A stretch of 64,000 nucleotides of DNA, from assembly GCA_017305715.1 (NCBI GenBank), contig JAFKKG010000013.1, positions 62,001 to 126,000 of the forward strand, read 5' to 3'. Both the position numbers and the translations under genes were made by a program. The notes beneath the pieces were generated by a model. It did no database searches. It had not been told where the DNA came from and worked only from the letters and a program-made list of their open reading frames with translations. Within the stretch, counting starts at the first letter, position 1; each line of letters begins with the position of its first letter. Shown in pieces: positions 7,634 through 17,036 of this stretch. This stretch comes from Hyphomicrobiales bacterium (GTDB lineage: Bacteria; Pseudomonadota; Alphaproteobacteria; Rhizobiales; Xanthobacteraceae).

Positions 7634-9151
7634 ATGGCTGATCTCTTTTCCAATCTCGCCCTTGGTTTCGGCGTCGCGCTGACCCCGATCAACCTTCTGC
7701 TGTGCCTGGTCGGCGCACTGGTCGGCACGCTGGTTGGCGTGCTGCCGGGCATCGGCACCATCGCCACGGTCGCGATGTTGCTGCCGATCACATTCGGCCT
7801 GCCGCCGGTCGGCGCGCTGATCATGCTCGCCGGCATCTATTATGGCGCGCAATACGGCGGCTCCACCACCTCGATCCTGGTCAACATTCCAGGTGAGGCG
7901 GGCTCGGTGGTCACCGCGCTCGACGGTTTCCAGATGGCGAAACAGGGCAGGGCCGGTCCGGCGCTGGCGATTGCCGCGATCGGATCGTTCTTCGCCGGTT
8001 GCGTCGCGACCGTCCTGATCGCCGTGCTGGGCGCGCCGCTCACCAAGCTCGCGCTGGCGTTCGGCCCGGCCGAATATTTCTCGCTGATGGTGCTCGGCCT
8101 GATCTTCGCGGTCGTGCTTGCGAAGGGATCGGTGCTGAAGGCGATCGCGATGATCGTGTTCGGGCTGCTGCTCTCGATGGTCGGCTCCGACATCGAAACC
8201 GGCGCATCGCGCATGGCTTTCAACATTCCGGAACTCGCCGACGGCCTCGGCTTCGCCACCGTGGCGATGGGCCTGTTCGGCTTTGCCGAGATCATCCGCA
8301 ATCTCGACGCCGGCAGCGAAAGCGATCGTGAACTGGTGCAGCAAAAGGTCACCGGCCTGATGCCGACGGCAAAGGATCTCAGAGACTCGGCGCCGGCGAT
8401 CATGCGTGGCACCGTGCTCGGTTCGATCCTCGGCATTTTGCCGGGCGGCGGCGCGGTCATCGCCTCGTTCGCGGCCTATACGCTCGAGAAGAAGATATCC
8501 AAGCATCCGGAACGGTTCGGTCGTGGCGCGATCCAGGGCGTTGCGGCGCCCGAAAGCGCCAACAACGCGGCGGCCCAGACCTCGTTCATCCCGCTTCTGA
8601 CGCTCGGCATTCCGCCGAACGCGGTGATGGCGCTGATGGTCGGCGCGATGACGATTCACGGCATCGTTCCGGGCCCGCAGGTGATGCAGAAGCAGCCGGA
8701 ACTGGTCTGGGGCATGATCGCCTCGATGTGGGTCGGCAATCTGATGCTGCTCGTCATCAATCTGCCGCTGGTCGGCATCTGGGTGCGGCTGCTACGGGTG
8801 CCGTATCGCCTGATGTTCCCATGCATCGTGATCTTCTGCGCGATCGGCATCTATTCGGTGAACAACGCACCGGTCGACGTCGTCCTCGCGGGTGCGTTCG
8901 GGTTGGTCGGCTACTGGCTGATCAAGCACGATTTCGAACCGGCGCCGCTGCTGCTCGGAATGGTGCTCGGCCCGCTGATGGAAGAGAACCTGCGCCGGGC
9001 GCTCCTGATCTCGCGTGGCGATTGGTCGGTGTTCCTGACCCGTCCGTTGTCGGCGGTGTTGATGGCGATCGCCGCGTTCCTGCTGGTGCTGGCGATACTC
9101 CCGTCGCTGCGCAAGAAGCGCGACGAGGTGTTCGTGGAGTCCGAGAACTGA
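7634..9151 (+). CDS. tctA: Tripartite tricarboxylate transporter, large permease TctA
   Basis: A 505-residue, strongly hydrophobic permease with 11-12 segments. It has the internal repeat typical of TctA: GTLVGVLPGIGTIATVAML at residues 31-49 and GILPGGGAVIASFAAYTLE near residue 262. The conserved YYGAQYGGSTTSILVNIPGE loop is also present. With TctB it forms the ion-driven pump that takes up a carboxylate delivered by the periplasmic TctC. Substrate (citrate or another organic acid) cannot be read from the sequence. A hairpin terminator separates it from tctC, so the receptor may be made at a different level. Confidence 0.95.
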   Translation: MADLFSNLALGFGVALTPINLLLCLVGALVGTLVGVLPGIGTIATVAMLLPITFGLPPVGALIMLAGIYYGAQYGGSTTSILVNIPGEAGSVVTALDGFQMAKQGRAGPALAIAAIGSFFAGCVATVLIAVLGAPLTKLALAFGPAEYFSLMVLGLIFAVVLAKGSVLKAIAMIVFGLLLSMVGSDIETGASRMAFNIPELADGLGFATVAMGLFGFAEIIRNLDAGSESDRELVQQKVTGLMPTAKDLRDSAPAIMRGTVLGSILGILPGGGAVIASFAAYTLEKKISKHPERFGRGAIQGVAAPESANNAAAQTSFIPLLTLGIPPNAVMALMVGAMTIHGIVPGPQVMQKQPELVWGMIASMWVGNLMLLVINLPLVGIWVRLLRVPYRLMFPCIVIFCAIGIYSVNNAPVDVVLAGAFGLVGYWLIKHDFEPAPLLLGMVLGPLMEENLRRALLISRGDWSVFLTRPLSAVLMAIAAFLLVLAILPSLRKKRDEVFVESEN

Positions 9152-9226
9152 CCTGACCCTGCGTCGGCGTGCCGCAGCACGTCGGCCGGAAGTCGAATCG
9201 ACTTCAGGCACGGGTTCGTTAAATGG

Positions 9227-9254
9227 AAATGCCGGCCGGTTAGGCCGGCATTTT
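9227..9254 (+). terminator. Hairpin between tctA and tctC
   Basis: Perfect 11-bp stem AAATGCCGGCC / GGCCGGCATTT (9227-9237 and 9243-9253) with loop GGTTA, flanked by A on the left and TTTT on the right. It looks like an intrinsic terminator inside the transporter gene set. Confidence 0.75.
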
Positions 9255-9275
9255 CTTTGGAGCTAGGGGAACTAG

Positions 9276-10259
9276 ATGAATCTGTATGGTCGTTCGCTGG
9301 CAGGCGGTTGCCTGGCCATCCTTGCCGGGCTGGGCGCTTTGGCCGTCCCCGCCCAGGCGCAGACCTATCCCACGCGCAGCATCACCATGATCGTGCCGTT
9401 TGCGGCGGGTGGGCCTACCGACGTCATCGCGCGCATCGTCACCGGCCATATGGCGCAGACGCTCGGCCAGACCATCGTCATCGAGAACGTGGTCGGCGCC
9501 GGCGGCACCACCGCCACGACGCGCGCCTCGCGCGCCCCCAATGATGGATACACGTTGATTACCGGGCACATGGGCACGCATGCGGCTTCGGTGCCGCTCT
9601 ATCCCAATCTCGCCTATCATCCGGAGAAGAACTTTGAGCCTGTCGGGCTGCTGGCCGGCACGCCGATCCTGATCCTGGGACGCAAGGATTTTCCGCCCAA
9701 GGACCTCAAGGAATTCATCGCCTACGTGAAGGCGAACGAATCCAAGGTCAACGCCGCACATGCCGGCGTCGGTTCGGTCTCGAACGTGTCGTGCGAATTG
9801 CTCAACTCGGTGCTGGGGATCAAGCCGGTCGGCGTTCCCTTCAACGGCACGGGACCTGCGATGAACGCGCTGGTCGGCGGCCAGGTCGACTACATGTGCG
9901 ACCAGATCGTCAACGCGGTGCCGCAGATCAACGGCGGCGCCATCAAGGCCTACGCGATCGCAACGCCGGAGCGCAATCCGTCCCTGCCGGATGTTCCGAC
10001 CACCATCGAGGCCGGTCTGCCGGCCTTCCAGGCCCAGGCCTGGAACGCGATTTTCGCGCCCAAGGGCACGCCGGCGCCGATCGTCGCCACGCTGAACGCG
10101 GCGATCTCCAAGGCGCTCGACGACGAGAACGTCAAAAAGCGACTGCTGGAACTCGGCAGCGTCATTCCGGGTCCGAAGGACCGCACGCCGGAAGCGCTGG
10201 CTGAACTCGTGAAGAACGAAATCGCGAAGTGGACGCCGGTGCTCAAGCCGGCAGGTTAA
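9276..10259 (+). CDS. tctC: TTT-system periplasmic receptor (TctC / Bug family)
   Basis: A 327-residue secreted binding protein. Residues 1-28 are a Sec signal peptide ending in AQA-Q. The mature protein starts with TYPTRSITMIVPFAAGGPTDVIARIV, the canonical Bug opening. Conserved DYMCDQI, RNPSLPDVPTTIEAGLP and an ending of WTPVLKPAG complete the family pattern. Bug proteins bind small carboxylates and hand them to TctAB. The gene stands after the tctB-tctA pair but behind a terminator-like hairpin, and has its own terminator 25 bases downstream. Confidence 0.94.
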   Translation: MNLYGRSLAGGCLAILAGLGALAVPAQAQTYPTRSITMIVPFAAGGPTDVIARIVTGHMAQTLGQTIVIENVVGAGGTTATTRASRAPNDGYTLITGHMGTHAASVPLYPNLAYHPEKNFEPVGLLAGTPILILGRKDFPPKDLKEFIAYVKANESKVNAAHAGVGSVSNVSCELLNSVLGIKPVGVPFNGTGPAMNALVGGQVDYMCDQIVNAVPQINGGAIKAYAIATPERNPSLPDVPTTIEAGLPAFQAQAWNAIFAPKGTPAPIVATLNAAISKALDDENVKKRLLELGSVIPGPKDRTPEALAELVKNEIAKWTPVLKPAG

Positions 10260-10283
10260 TCAATCCAATCAAGTAGATACTGG

Positions 10284-10311
10284 AGGGGCGGAACGCAGGT
10301 TCCGCCCCTTG
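10284..10311 (+). terminator. Intrinsic terminator after tctC
   Basis: Perfect 11-bp stem AGGGGCGGAAC / GTTCCGCCCCT (10284-10294 and 10299-10309), loop GCAG, followed by a short T-containing stretch. Confidence 0.8.
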
Positions 10312-10342
10312 TCGTTTGCGCAATGATCATCATTTTTCCGGG

Positions 10343-10348
10343 TATAAT
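10343..10348 (+). promoter_or_regulatory. Possible -10 element before thyA
   Basis: A perfect TATAAT lies 85 bases upstream of the thyA start. No strong -35 sequence is seen at the usual distance, so the promoter is tentative. Confidence 0.35.
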
Positions 10349-10432
10349 CGATCACCGGCCGAATCGGCGCTGTCGATTGCCGGCTCCGGCCGCTAAATTC
10401 GCCTTCCCGAAAGGTCTGCGAAAACCGACGCC

Positions 10433-11227
10433 ATGAACCAGTATCACGACCTGCTCGAACGGATCCTCGCCGACGGCGCGGAGAAGCACGACCGTACCGG
10501 CACCGGCACGCTGTCGATCTTCGGTCACCAGATGCGCTTCAACCTCGGCGCGGGCTTTCCGATGCTGACCACCAAGCGGTTGCCGCTGAAGGCGATCGTG
10601 CACGAGTTGCTCTGGTTCCTGGCCGGCGACACCAACATCAAATACCTCAAGGACAATGGCGTTTCGATCTGGGACGAATGGGCCGACGCCAATGGCAATC
10701 TCGGTCCGGTCTATGGATCGCAATGGCGGTCATGGCCGGCGCCGGACGGCCGCCGCATCGACCAGATTTCCAACCTGATCGACATGATCAAGCGCAATCC
10801 GGATTCGCGTCGCCTGATCGTGAGCGCATGGAATCCGGCCGACGTCGACAAGATGGCGCTGCCGCCCTGTCACTGCCTGTTCCAGTTCTATGTCGCCAAC
10901 GGCAAATTGTCGTGCCAGCTCTATCAACGCTCCGGCGACGTCTTCCTCGGCGTGCCCTTCAACATCGCCTCCTATGCGTTGCTGACCATGATGGTGGCGC
11001 AGGTGACGGGATTGAAGGCCGGTGATTTCGTGCACTCGCTCGGCGACGCGCATCTCTACTCGAACCATCTCGACCAGGCGCGGCTGCAACTGACGCGGCC
11101 GACCCGTCCGCCGCCGACCATGAAGATCAATCCTGACGTGAAGGACATCTTCGCGTTCCGCTACGAGGACTTCGTCCTCGAAGGCTACGACCCGCACCCG
11201 CACATCAAGGCTGAGGTCGCGGTGTGA
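10433..11227 (+). CDS. thyA: Thymidylate synthase
   Basis: Converts dUMP to dTMP using 5,10-methylene-tetrahydrofolate, giving dihydrofolate. The 264-residue length equals the E. coli enzyme, and the catalytic cysteine falls at residue 146 in [12 protein letters not shown]. The folate/dUMP loop [22 protein letters not shown] and [19 protein letters not shown] are all intact. The stop overlaps the next start as GTGA. The next gene encodes dihydrofolate reductase, which recycles the product, so the pair forms a compact folate-dTMP operon. Confidence 0.98.
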   Translation: MNQYHDLLERILADGAEKHDRTGTGTLSIFGHQMRFNLGAGFPMLTTKRLPLKAIVHELLWFLAGDTNIKYLKDNGVSIWDEWADANGNLGPVYGSQWRSWPAPDGRRIDQISNLIDMIKRNPDSRRLIVSAWNPADVDKMALPPCHCLFQFYVANGKLSCQLYQRSGDVFLGVPFNIASYALLTMMVAQVTGLKAGDFVHSLGDAHLYSNHLDQARLQLTRPTRPPPTMKINPDVKDIFAFRYEDFVLEGYDPHPHIKAEVAV

Positions 11228-11775
11228 CCGCGACGGCTGACACACGCCCGCAAATCGTCCTCATCGTCGCGGTTGCCGAGAACGGCGTGATCGGCGCCAA
11301 TGGCGCGATCCCGTGGCGGCTGAAATCCGACATGCTGCGGTTGAAGGCGCTGACGATGGGAAAGCCGATCGTGATGGGGCGGAAGACCTTCGAGTCGATT
11401 CCTCGCCGGCCGCTTCCCGGACGGACCAACATCGTGGTGACGCGCGATGCGGCCTATCGCGCGGATGGCGCCGTGGTCACGACTTCCTTTGCCGATGCCA
11501 GGGCGATCGCCACCGGCGATGCGCTGCGGCGTTTCGCCACTGAGATCGCGATCATCGGCGGCGCAGAAATCTACGCGCAGTGGATGGACAGTGCCGATCG
11601 CCTTGAAATCACCGAGGTGCATGCCCGGCCCGACGGCGATACGCGTCTGGCCGCAATTGTTGCCTCCGACTGGGAAGAGGTTGCGCGGTTACGGAATCCG
11701 GCCGGTCCCGACGATAGCGCCGACTTTTCCTATGTGACATTTCGTCGGCGAAGCCCGCGTCAATTGTCGCATTAA
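11224..11775 (+). CDS. folA: Dihydrofolate reductase
   Basis: Reduces dihydrofolate to tetrahydrofolate with NADPH. The 183-residue protein has the expected order: [23 protein letters not shown] (residues 11-33), substrate-binding Asp36 in KSDMLRLK, the NADPH-binding [14 protein letters not shown] segment, then [13 protein letters not shown] and [16 protein letters not shown]. The GTG start at 11224 overlaps the thyA stop (GTGA), implying coupling. The C-terminal FSYVTFRRR ending is normal for the family. Confidence 0.96.
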   Translation: MTATADTRPQIVLIVAVAENGVIGANGAIPWRLKSDMLRLKALTMGKPIVMGRKTFESIPRRPLPGRTNIVVTRDAAYRADGAVVTTSFADARAIATGDALRRFATEIAIIGGAEIYAQWMDSADRLEITEVHARPDGDTRLAAIVASDWEEVARLRNPAGPDDSADFSYVTFRRRSPRQLSH

Positions 11776-11844
11776 CCTCGCTAGCCGATGTTTGCATTGA
11801 CAATTTTGGCTTCACGCATAGCTGCTTGGAGCCATAAGCTTGCG

Positions 11845-11873
11845 TTGTAAGGGTTCGAACGGTCCCCTATAAA
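11845..11873 (+). promoter_or_regulatory. Putative promoter of hflK-hflC
   Basis: TTGTAA (11845-11850) and TATAAA (11868-11873) are separated by 17 bases, 70 bases upstream of the hflK start. A TTGACA at 11797-11802 further upstream has no good -10 partner. Confidence 0.45.
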
Positions 11874-11942
11874 GCCGGGCGGACAGGCGGGGCTGGGCAT
11901 CTTGCCAAACAGGCGGACCCGGGTTCGCGAAGGAGATTTTAT

Positions 11943-13082
11943 ATGCCGTGGAAGAATCAAGGCGGGGGCCCGTGGGGCTCGGGTCCGAAGGGACCGTGGG
12001 GCCAGGGCCCGCAATCGGTTGGGCCGCGCCCGCCCGATCTTGAGGACCTTCTGCGCCGCGGCCAGGACAAGATTCAGCAATTGCTGCCCGGCGGCCATTT
12101 CAGCGGCATGGGCATCGCGCTGGTTCTGATCGGCGCGCTGGCGATCTGGGGATTGTCCGGTTTCTTCCGCGTGCAGTCGGAAGAGCTCGGCGTCGTGCTG
12201 CGCTTCGGCAAGCATGTTCGCACCGTGCAGCCGGGCCTGAACTATCATCTGCCCTATCCGATCGAGACCGTGCTGCTGCCGAAGGCGCTGCGCGTTTCCA
12301 CCATCTCGATCGGCATGACGCTGATCAACGATCCGACCGGCCGCGGCCGCACCATGCGGGACGTGCCGGAAGAAAGCCTGATGCTGACCGGCGACGAGAA
12401 CATCGTCGATGTCGACTTCACGGTGTTGTGGCGGATCAAGCCTGACGGGGTCGGCAACTTCCTCTTCAACATCCAGAATCCCGAAGGCACGGTGAAGGCG
12501 GTGGCCGAAAGCGCGATGCGCGAGGTCGTCGGCCGCGCCAACATCCAGCCGATCCTGACCGGCGCGCGTACCACCACGGAAGCGGGCGTGCAGGAGCTGA
12601 TGCAGAAGACGCTCGACGCCTACGGGGCGGGGGTTCTGATCCAGCAGGTGCAGATGCAGAAGGTCGATCCGCCTGCGCAGGTCATCGATGCGTTCCGCGA
12701 CGTGCAGGCCGCACGCGCCGACCTCGAGCGCTTGCAGAACGAGGCGCAGACCTATTCCAACCGCGTCATCCCCGACGCCCGTGGCCGCGCCGCGCAGATC
12801 CTGCAGGTCGCCGAAGGTTACAAGGAACAGGCGGTCGCCGAGGCCAAGGGCCAGAGCTCGCGCTTCCAGAAAGTCTATGATGAGTACAAGAAGGCGCCCG
12901 ACGTGACACGGCAACGAATCTATCTGGAGACGATGGAGCGGATTCTCGCCAATGCCGAGAAGCTGGTCTATGACGGCGGCAACGGGGGGCAGAACATCGT
13001 GCCGTATCTGCCGCTCAGCGAGTTGACGCCGCGGCGTCCGCCGGCGACCCCGACCCAGCCGCAGCAGGGAGGCAACCGATGA
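11943..13082 (+). CDS. hflK: FtsH protease modulator HflK
   Basis: A 379-residue SPFH-family membrane protein that, with HflC, forms a cage around FtsH hexamers and modulates turnover of membrane proteins. The N-terminus is a Gly/Pro/Trp-rich cytoplasmic tail (residues 1-33), then one membrane anchor at about 56-75, then the SPFH domain (SEELGVVLRFGKHVRTVQPGLNYHLPYPIE) and a coiled helical region near 250-330. The Gly/Pro tail and C-terminal Pro-rich end match alphaproteobacterial HflK. The stop overlaps the hflC start as ATGA. Confidence 0.96.
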   Translation: MPWKNQGGGPWGSGPKGPWGQGPQSVGPRPPDLEDLLRRGQDKIQQLLPGGHFSGMGIALVLIGALAIWGLSGFFRVQSEELGVVLRFGKHVRTVQPGLNYHLPYPIETVLLPKALRVSTISIGMTLINDPTGRGRTMRDVPEESLMLTGDENIVDVDFTVLWRIKPDGVGNFLFNIQNPEGTVKAVAESAMREVVGRANIQPILTGARTTTEAGVQELMQKTLDAYGAGVLIQQVQMQKVDPPAQVIDAFRDVQAARADLERLQNEAQTYSNRVIPDARGRAAQILQVAEGYKEQAVAEAKGQSSRFQKVYDEYKKAPDVTRQRIYLETMERILANAEKLVYDGGNGGQNIVPYLPLSELTPRRPPATPTQPQQGGNR

Positions 13083-13990
13083 GGTCTCCAGCTGCTGGCG
13101 TTGCCTTCCTGATCGCGCTGCTCGTCGTCGTGATCGTCGGCTATAGCTCCATCTTCACCGTGTCGCAGACCGAACAGGTGCTGGTGGTGCGTCTCGGTGA
13201 ACCCGTGCGTGTCGTCACCGAACCCGGCCTGAACTTCAAGGCGCCGTTCGTCGACACCGTCATCTCGATCGACAAGCGCATCCTCGATCTGGAAAACCCG
13301 GCGCAGGAAGTGATCGCTTCGGACCAGAAGCGGCTGGTGGTCGACGCGTTCGCCCGCTACCGCATCAAGAACGCGCTGCGCTTCTACCAGAGCATCGGTT
13401 CGATCCAGGCGGCCAACATCCAGCTCACCACGCTGTTGAACGCGGCACTCCGTCGCGTGCTCGGCGAGGTCACCTTCATCACGGTGGTGCGCGACGAGCG
13501 CGAGGCCCTGATGCAGCGCATTCGCGAACAGCTCGACAGGGAAGCCGACGGTTACGGCATCCAGGTGGTCGATGTTCGCATCCGCCGCGCCGATCTGCCC
13601 GAGCAGAACAGCCAGGCGGTCTACCAGCGCATGCAGACCGAACGGCAGCGTGAAGCCGCCGAGTTCCGCGCCCAGGGCGGACAGAAGGCGCAGGAGATCA
13701 GGTCGAAGGCCGATCGTGAGGCAACCGTCATCATCGCGGAAGCCAATTCGACCGCCGAACAGACGCGGGGCGCCGGCGATGCCGAACGTAACCGCCTGTT
13801 CGCCGAAGCCTATGGCCGCGACCCCGAATTCTTCGCGTTCTACCGTTCGATGTCGGCTTATGAGACCGGGTTGCGGAGCAACGACACCCGCTTCCTGCTG
13901 CGGCCGGATTCGGAGTTCTTCCGCTTCTTCGCCAATTCGGCGGGCCATCCGCCGGCTGCGGCCGCTGCGCCGGCCGCACCGAAGCAGTAG
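13079..13990 (+). CDS. hflC: FtsH protease modulator HflC
   Basis: A 303-residue partner of HflK. An N-terminal membrane anchor (residues 7-27) precedes the SPFH domain (SQTEQVLVVRLGEPVRVVTEPGLNFKAPFVDTV), then a long helix with RTEQRREAAE-type charged repeats (QMRTERQREAAEFRAQG). HflK and HflC are always paired. The C-terminus is an Ala/Pro tail. A 13-bp perfect hairpin follows 24 bases after the stop, so the hflKC transcript probably ends or is protected there, and the DUF2065 gene beyond has its own ribosome site. Confidence 0.96.
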   Translation: MRSPAAGVAFLIALLVVVIVGYSSIFTVSQTEQVLVVRLGEPVRVVTEPGLNFKAPFVDTVISIDKRILDLENPAQEVIASDQKRLVVDAFARYRIKNALRFYQSIGSIQAANIQLTTLLNAALRRVLGEVTFITVVRDEREALMQRIREQLDREADGYGIQVVDVRIRRADLPEQNSQAVYQRMQTERQREAAEFRAQGGQKAQEIRSKADREATVIIAEANSTAEQTRGAGDAERNRLFAEAYGRDPEFFAFYRSMSAYETGLRSNDTRFLLRPDSEFFRFFANSAGHPPAAAAAPAAPKQ

Positions 13991-14014
13991 CTTTTCGGTC
14001 TCGGACACAATAAA

Positions 14015-14043
14015 GCAGGCGAAGCGGACACCGCTTCGCCTGC
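14015..14043 (+). terminator. Strong hairpin after hflC
   Basis: Perfect 13-bp stem GCAGGCGAAGCGG / CCGCTTCGCCTGC with a 3-base ACA loop. There is no T-run, so it may be a processing or partial terminator signal rather than a full stop. Confidence 0.6.
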
Positions 14044-14085
14044 CATAAAAGCAAAATGCCGTGTCCACGGGGAGGTTGCCATCCG

Positions 14086-14286
14086 ATGAGGTCCATAGCG
14101 TTCGCCGACTTCCTCATCGGCCTCGGAATCCTGTTCGTGCTGGAAGGCCTGATGTTCGCGGCAAGTCCGGCCTGGATGCGTCGGGCCATGAAGAGCGCCA
14201 TGGCGACCCCGGACAACATTTTGCGGGCGGTGGGCATCGGATCGGCCGTCCTCGGCCTGATCCTGATCTGGCTGGTGCGCCGCTAG
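14086..14286 (+). CDS. DUF2065 family small membrane protein
   Basis: A 66-residue protein with two membrane helices: residues 3-23 (IAFADFLIGLGILFVLEGLMF) and 44-64 (ILRAVGIGSAVLGLILIWLV). This is the DUF2065 (YjeT-like) pattern; function unknown. The family sits beside hflK-hflC in many proteobacteria, which suggests a link to the HflKC-FtsH membrane quality-control complex. The ATG at 14086 is preferred because GGGGAGG ends 10 bases before it; a longer in-frame start at 14056 adds non-conserved residues. Confidence 0.85.
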   Translation: MRSIAFADFLIGLGILFVLEGLMFAASPAWMRRAMKSAMATPDNILRAVGIGSAVLGLILIWLVRR

Positions 14287-14508
14287 TTCGTCCATTGTCA
14301 TTGCGGGACGCGGCGCCCCCTGAGGTTCGCATCCTCGATGGACCCCGGAACGACCTAAAAACTCCGCGAATCGCGTACAAATTCAACGAAATCGTGAGCC
14401 GTGGAAGGGCGGTTTTTCGCCGAAATGCCCGGTTCGAATGCTTGCGCCTCTGGCCCGTTCGGGCGCACTGTGGCGTCCAAATATACCTTTTGCTGGAGAG
14501 AAGCTGAC

Positions 14509-16017
14509 ATGACCGGTGCCAGACCCGCCTTGAGCCGTCGCCTGCGCATGATGGGGGCTGCGATCTCGCTCGGCGCCGCCGGTGTCCTTGCTTCAGCACC
14601 GGCCCTGGCGCGGGGGCCTGACGGCATCGCCGACATCGCCGAGAAGGTGATCGACGCCGTCGTCAATATTTCGACCTCGCAAACCGTCGATGCCGGCAAG
14701 GGCGGCGGCGACCGCCAGGCCACCCCGCAATTGCCGCCGGGCTCGCCATTCGAGGAATTCTTCGACGACTTCTTCAAGAACCGCCGCGGCGGCGGCTCCA
14801 AGGGCGGCGAGCGCGGCGAGGCGCAGCCGCGCAAGACCAATTCGCTCGGCTCCGGTTTCATCATCGACACCGCCGGCGTCGTCGTCACCAACAATCACGT
14901 CATTGCTGATGCCGACGAGATCAACGTGATCATGAACGACGGCACCAAGATCAAGGCCGAACTGGTCGGCGTCGACAAGAAGACCGATATCGCGGTTCTG
15001 AAGTTCAAGCCGGTGAAGCCGCTGATCGCGGTCAAGTTCGGCGATTCCGACAAGCTCCGCCTCGGTGAATGGGTGATTGCGATCGGCAATCCGTTCAGCC
15101 TCGGCGGTTCGGTCACGGCCGGCATCGTCTCGGCGCGCAACCGCGACATCAGCCAGGGCCCGTATGACAGCTATATCCAGACCGACGCCTCGATCAACCG
15201 CGGCAATTCCGGTGGGCCGCTGTTCAACCTCGAGGGCGAAGTGGTCGGCGTCAACACGCTGATCATCTCGCCCACCGGTGGCTCGATCGGCCTCGGCTTC
15301 GCGGTGCCCTCCAAGACCGTTGCCGGCGTGGTCAATCAGCTCCGTGAGTTCGGCGAACTGCGCCGCGGCTGGCTCGGTGTCCGCATTCAGCAGGTCACCG
15401 ACGAGATCGCCGAGAGCCTGAGCATCAAGCCGGCGCGCGGCGCGCTGGTCGCGGGTGTCGACGACAAGGGTCCGGCCAAGCCGGCCGGGATCGAGCCCGG
15501 CGACGTCGTCGTCAAGTTCGACGGCAAGGACGTCAAGGACCCGAAGGATCTGTCGCGCGTGGTCGCCGACACCGCGGTTGGCAAGGAAGTCGAGGTTGTC
15601 GTGATCCGCAAGGGCGCGGAGACGATCAAGAAGGTGACGCTCGGCCGGCTCGAGGATAACGAGAAGGTGCAGCAGGCCGCCGCCAAGAAGGACGAGCTCC
15701 CTGCCGAGAAACCGGTGACGCAAAAGGTGCTCGGTCTCGATCTGGCTGCGCTGAGCAAGGATCTGCGTGGCAAATACAAGATCAAGGACAGCGTCAAGGG
15801 CGTGGTCATCACCGGCGTCGACAATGCCTCCGATGCCGCCGAGAAGCGGCTGTCCGCCGGCGACGTCATCGTCGAAGTGGCGCAGGAGGCGGTGACCAAC
15901 ACGGCCGACGTCAAGAAGCGGGTCGATCAGATCAAGAAGGACGGACGCAAGTCGGTCCTGCTGATGGTCGCCAATGGCGAGGGCGAACTGCGCTTCGTGC
16001 CGCTGCTGGTGCAGTAA
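14509..16017 (+). CDS. degP: Do/DegP-type periplasmic serine protease
   Basis: A 502-residue HtrA protease/chaperone that degrades misfolded envelope proteins. Residues 1-35 are a signal peptide (MMGAAISLGAAGVLASAPALA). The trypsin-like domain shows the catalytic triad His130 (TNNHVIAD), Asp160 (TDIAVLKF) and Ser234 (RGNSGGPLF). Two PDZ domains follow (about 300-395 and 415-500). A Gly-rich regulatory loop, GGGSKGGERGE, lies before the active His. The start ATG at 14509 follows GGAGAG and gives a clean signal peptide; an earlier in-frame ATG at 14401 would not. It follows the HflKC-DUF2065 genes, a recurrent envelope-stress neighbourhood. Confidence 0.95.
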   Translation: MTGARPALSRRLRMMGAAISLGAAGVLASAPALARGPDGIADIAEKVIDAVVNISTSQTVDAGKGGGDRQATPQLPPGSPFEEFFDDFFKNRRGGGSKGGERGEAQPRKTNSLGSGFIIDTAGVVVTNNHVIADADEINVIMNDGTKIKAELVGVDKKTDIAVLKFKPVKPLIAVKFGDSDKLRLGEWVIAIGNPFSLGGSVTAGIVSARNRDISQGPYDSYIQTDASINRGNSGGPLFNLEGEVVGVNTLIISPTGGSIGLGFAVPSKTVAGVVNQLREFGELRRGWLGVRIQQVTDEIAESLSIKPARGALVAGVDDKGPAKPAGIEPGDVVVKFDGKDVKDPKDLSRVVADTAVGKEVEVVVIRKGAETIKKVTLGRLEDNEKVQQAAAKKDELPAEKPVTQKVLGLDLAALSKDLRGKYKIKDSVKGVVITGVDNASDAAEKRLSAGDVIVEVAQEAVTNTADVKKRVDQIKKDGRKSVLLMVANGEGELRFVPLLVQ

Positions 16018-16098
16018 GGCGCCACATTCGACCCCATGTCATTGCCGGGCTTGACCTCGCAGCCCGGTTGCTTTGCAAGCACTCTTGAGCGTTGACGG

Positions 16099-16121
16099 AT
16101 GCCCGGATCAAGTCCGGGCAT
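16099..16121. repeat. Palindromic repeat / bidirectional hairpin between degP and serB
   Basis: Perfect 9-bp arms ATGCCCGGA / TCCGGGCAT with a TCAAG loop lie between two convergent genes. Short 'ATGCCCGG..CCGGGCAT' palindromes are frequent intergenic repeats in Bradyrhizobium-type genomes. A related GTCATTGCCGGGCTTGACC stretch lies just upstream (16037-16055). Confidence 0.65.
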
Positions 16122-16142
16122 AATGGATGAAGTAGCCCGGAC

Positions 16143-17036
16143 TCAATCCGTCACGAACTCGTCGCGCCGATAGCCCTGCGCATACAGCAGCGCGGTGAGA
16201 TCGCCATGGTCGATCCGCGCGGCCGCCGCCGCGGCGACTGCGGGCTTGGCGTGATAGGCAACGCCGAGGCCGGCGGCCTCGATCATGCCGAGATCATTGG
16301 CGCCATCGCCGGTGACCAGCGTGTCGATGTCGTCAAGGTCGAAGGATTCCATCAGTTCGACCAGCGTCGCGAGTTTGGTGGCGCGGCCCAGGATCGGCTC
16401 GGCGACTTCGCCGGTGAACTTGCCGTCCGACACCTTCAACTGGTTGGCGCGGTTCTCCTGGAATCCGATCATCGCGGCGACCGCGCCCGTGAACAGCGTG
16501 AAGCCGCCCGAGATCAGGCAGGTATAGGCGCCATGCGCGCGCATGGTCATGACCAGTTCGCGGCCGCCCGGCGTCGGCGTAATGCGCTTCTTCAGGACTT
16601 CATCGACCACGCTGACCGGCATGTCCTTCAACAGCGCGACGCGCTCGCGCAGTGCCGGCTCGAACTCGATCTCGCCGCGCATCGCGCGTTCGGTGATGGC
16701 GGCGACATGCGCCTTCAGTCCGGCGAAATCCGCCAGTTCGTCGATGCATTCCTGGCCAATCATGGTGGAATCCATGTCGGCGAGAAAAAGCTTCTTGCGC
16801 CTGAACGCGGCAGGCTGCACGACAATGTCGATCGGCAGGTCGCCGCGCGCCTGGCGCAGGCGGGCCTCGACGGCCTTGACGTCTTCGCTGCCGGTGAAGG
16901 GAATATCGACCGCGACCTCGTCGAACAGCCATTGGGCCGTGCCGGGCGAGGGCAGAACGGCCAGCGCGCCGTCGACGATGGTGGAGTCGAGCGCGGGGTT
17001 GGCGGGATTGCAGATGAGCGTGGCGACGAGGGACAT
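16143..17036 (-). CDS. serB: Phosphoserine phosphatase
   Basis: Last step of serine synthesis: hydrolyses phosphoserine to serine. The 297-residue protein has an N-terminal ACT-like region (about residues 1-80), then a HAD-fold phosphatase domain. The nucleophile motif is [13 protein letters not shown] (DxDxT), motif II is SGGFT, and the Mg-binding motif is [11 protein letters not shown]. The start ATG at 17036 gives the typical [14 protein letters not shown]. That ATG shares two bases with the miaA start on the other strand, so the promoter and ribosome site of serB must lie inside miaA. Confidence 0.95.
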   Translation of the reverse strand: MSLVATLICNPANPALDSTIVDGALAVLPSPGTAQWLFDEVAVDIPFTGSEDVKAVEARLRQARGDLPIDIVVQPAAFRRKKLFLADMDSTMIGQECIDELADFAGLKAHVAAITERAMRGEIEFEPALRERVALLKDMPVSVVDEVLKKRITPTPGGRELVMTMRAHGAYTCLISGGFTLFTGAVAAMIGFQENRANQLKVSDGKFTGEVAEPILGRATKLATLVELMESFDLDDIDTLVTGDGANDLGMIEAAGLGVAYHAKPAVAAAAAARIDHGDLTALLYAQGYRRDEFVTD

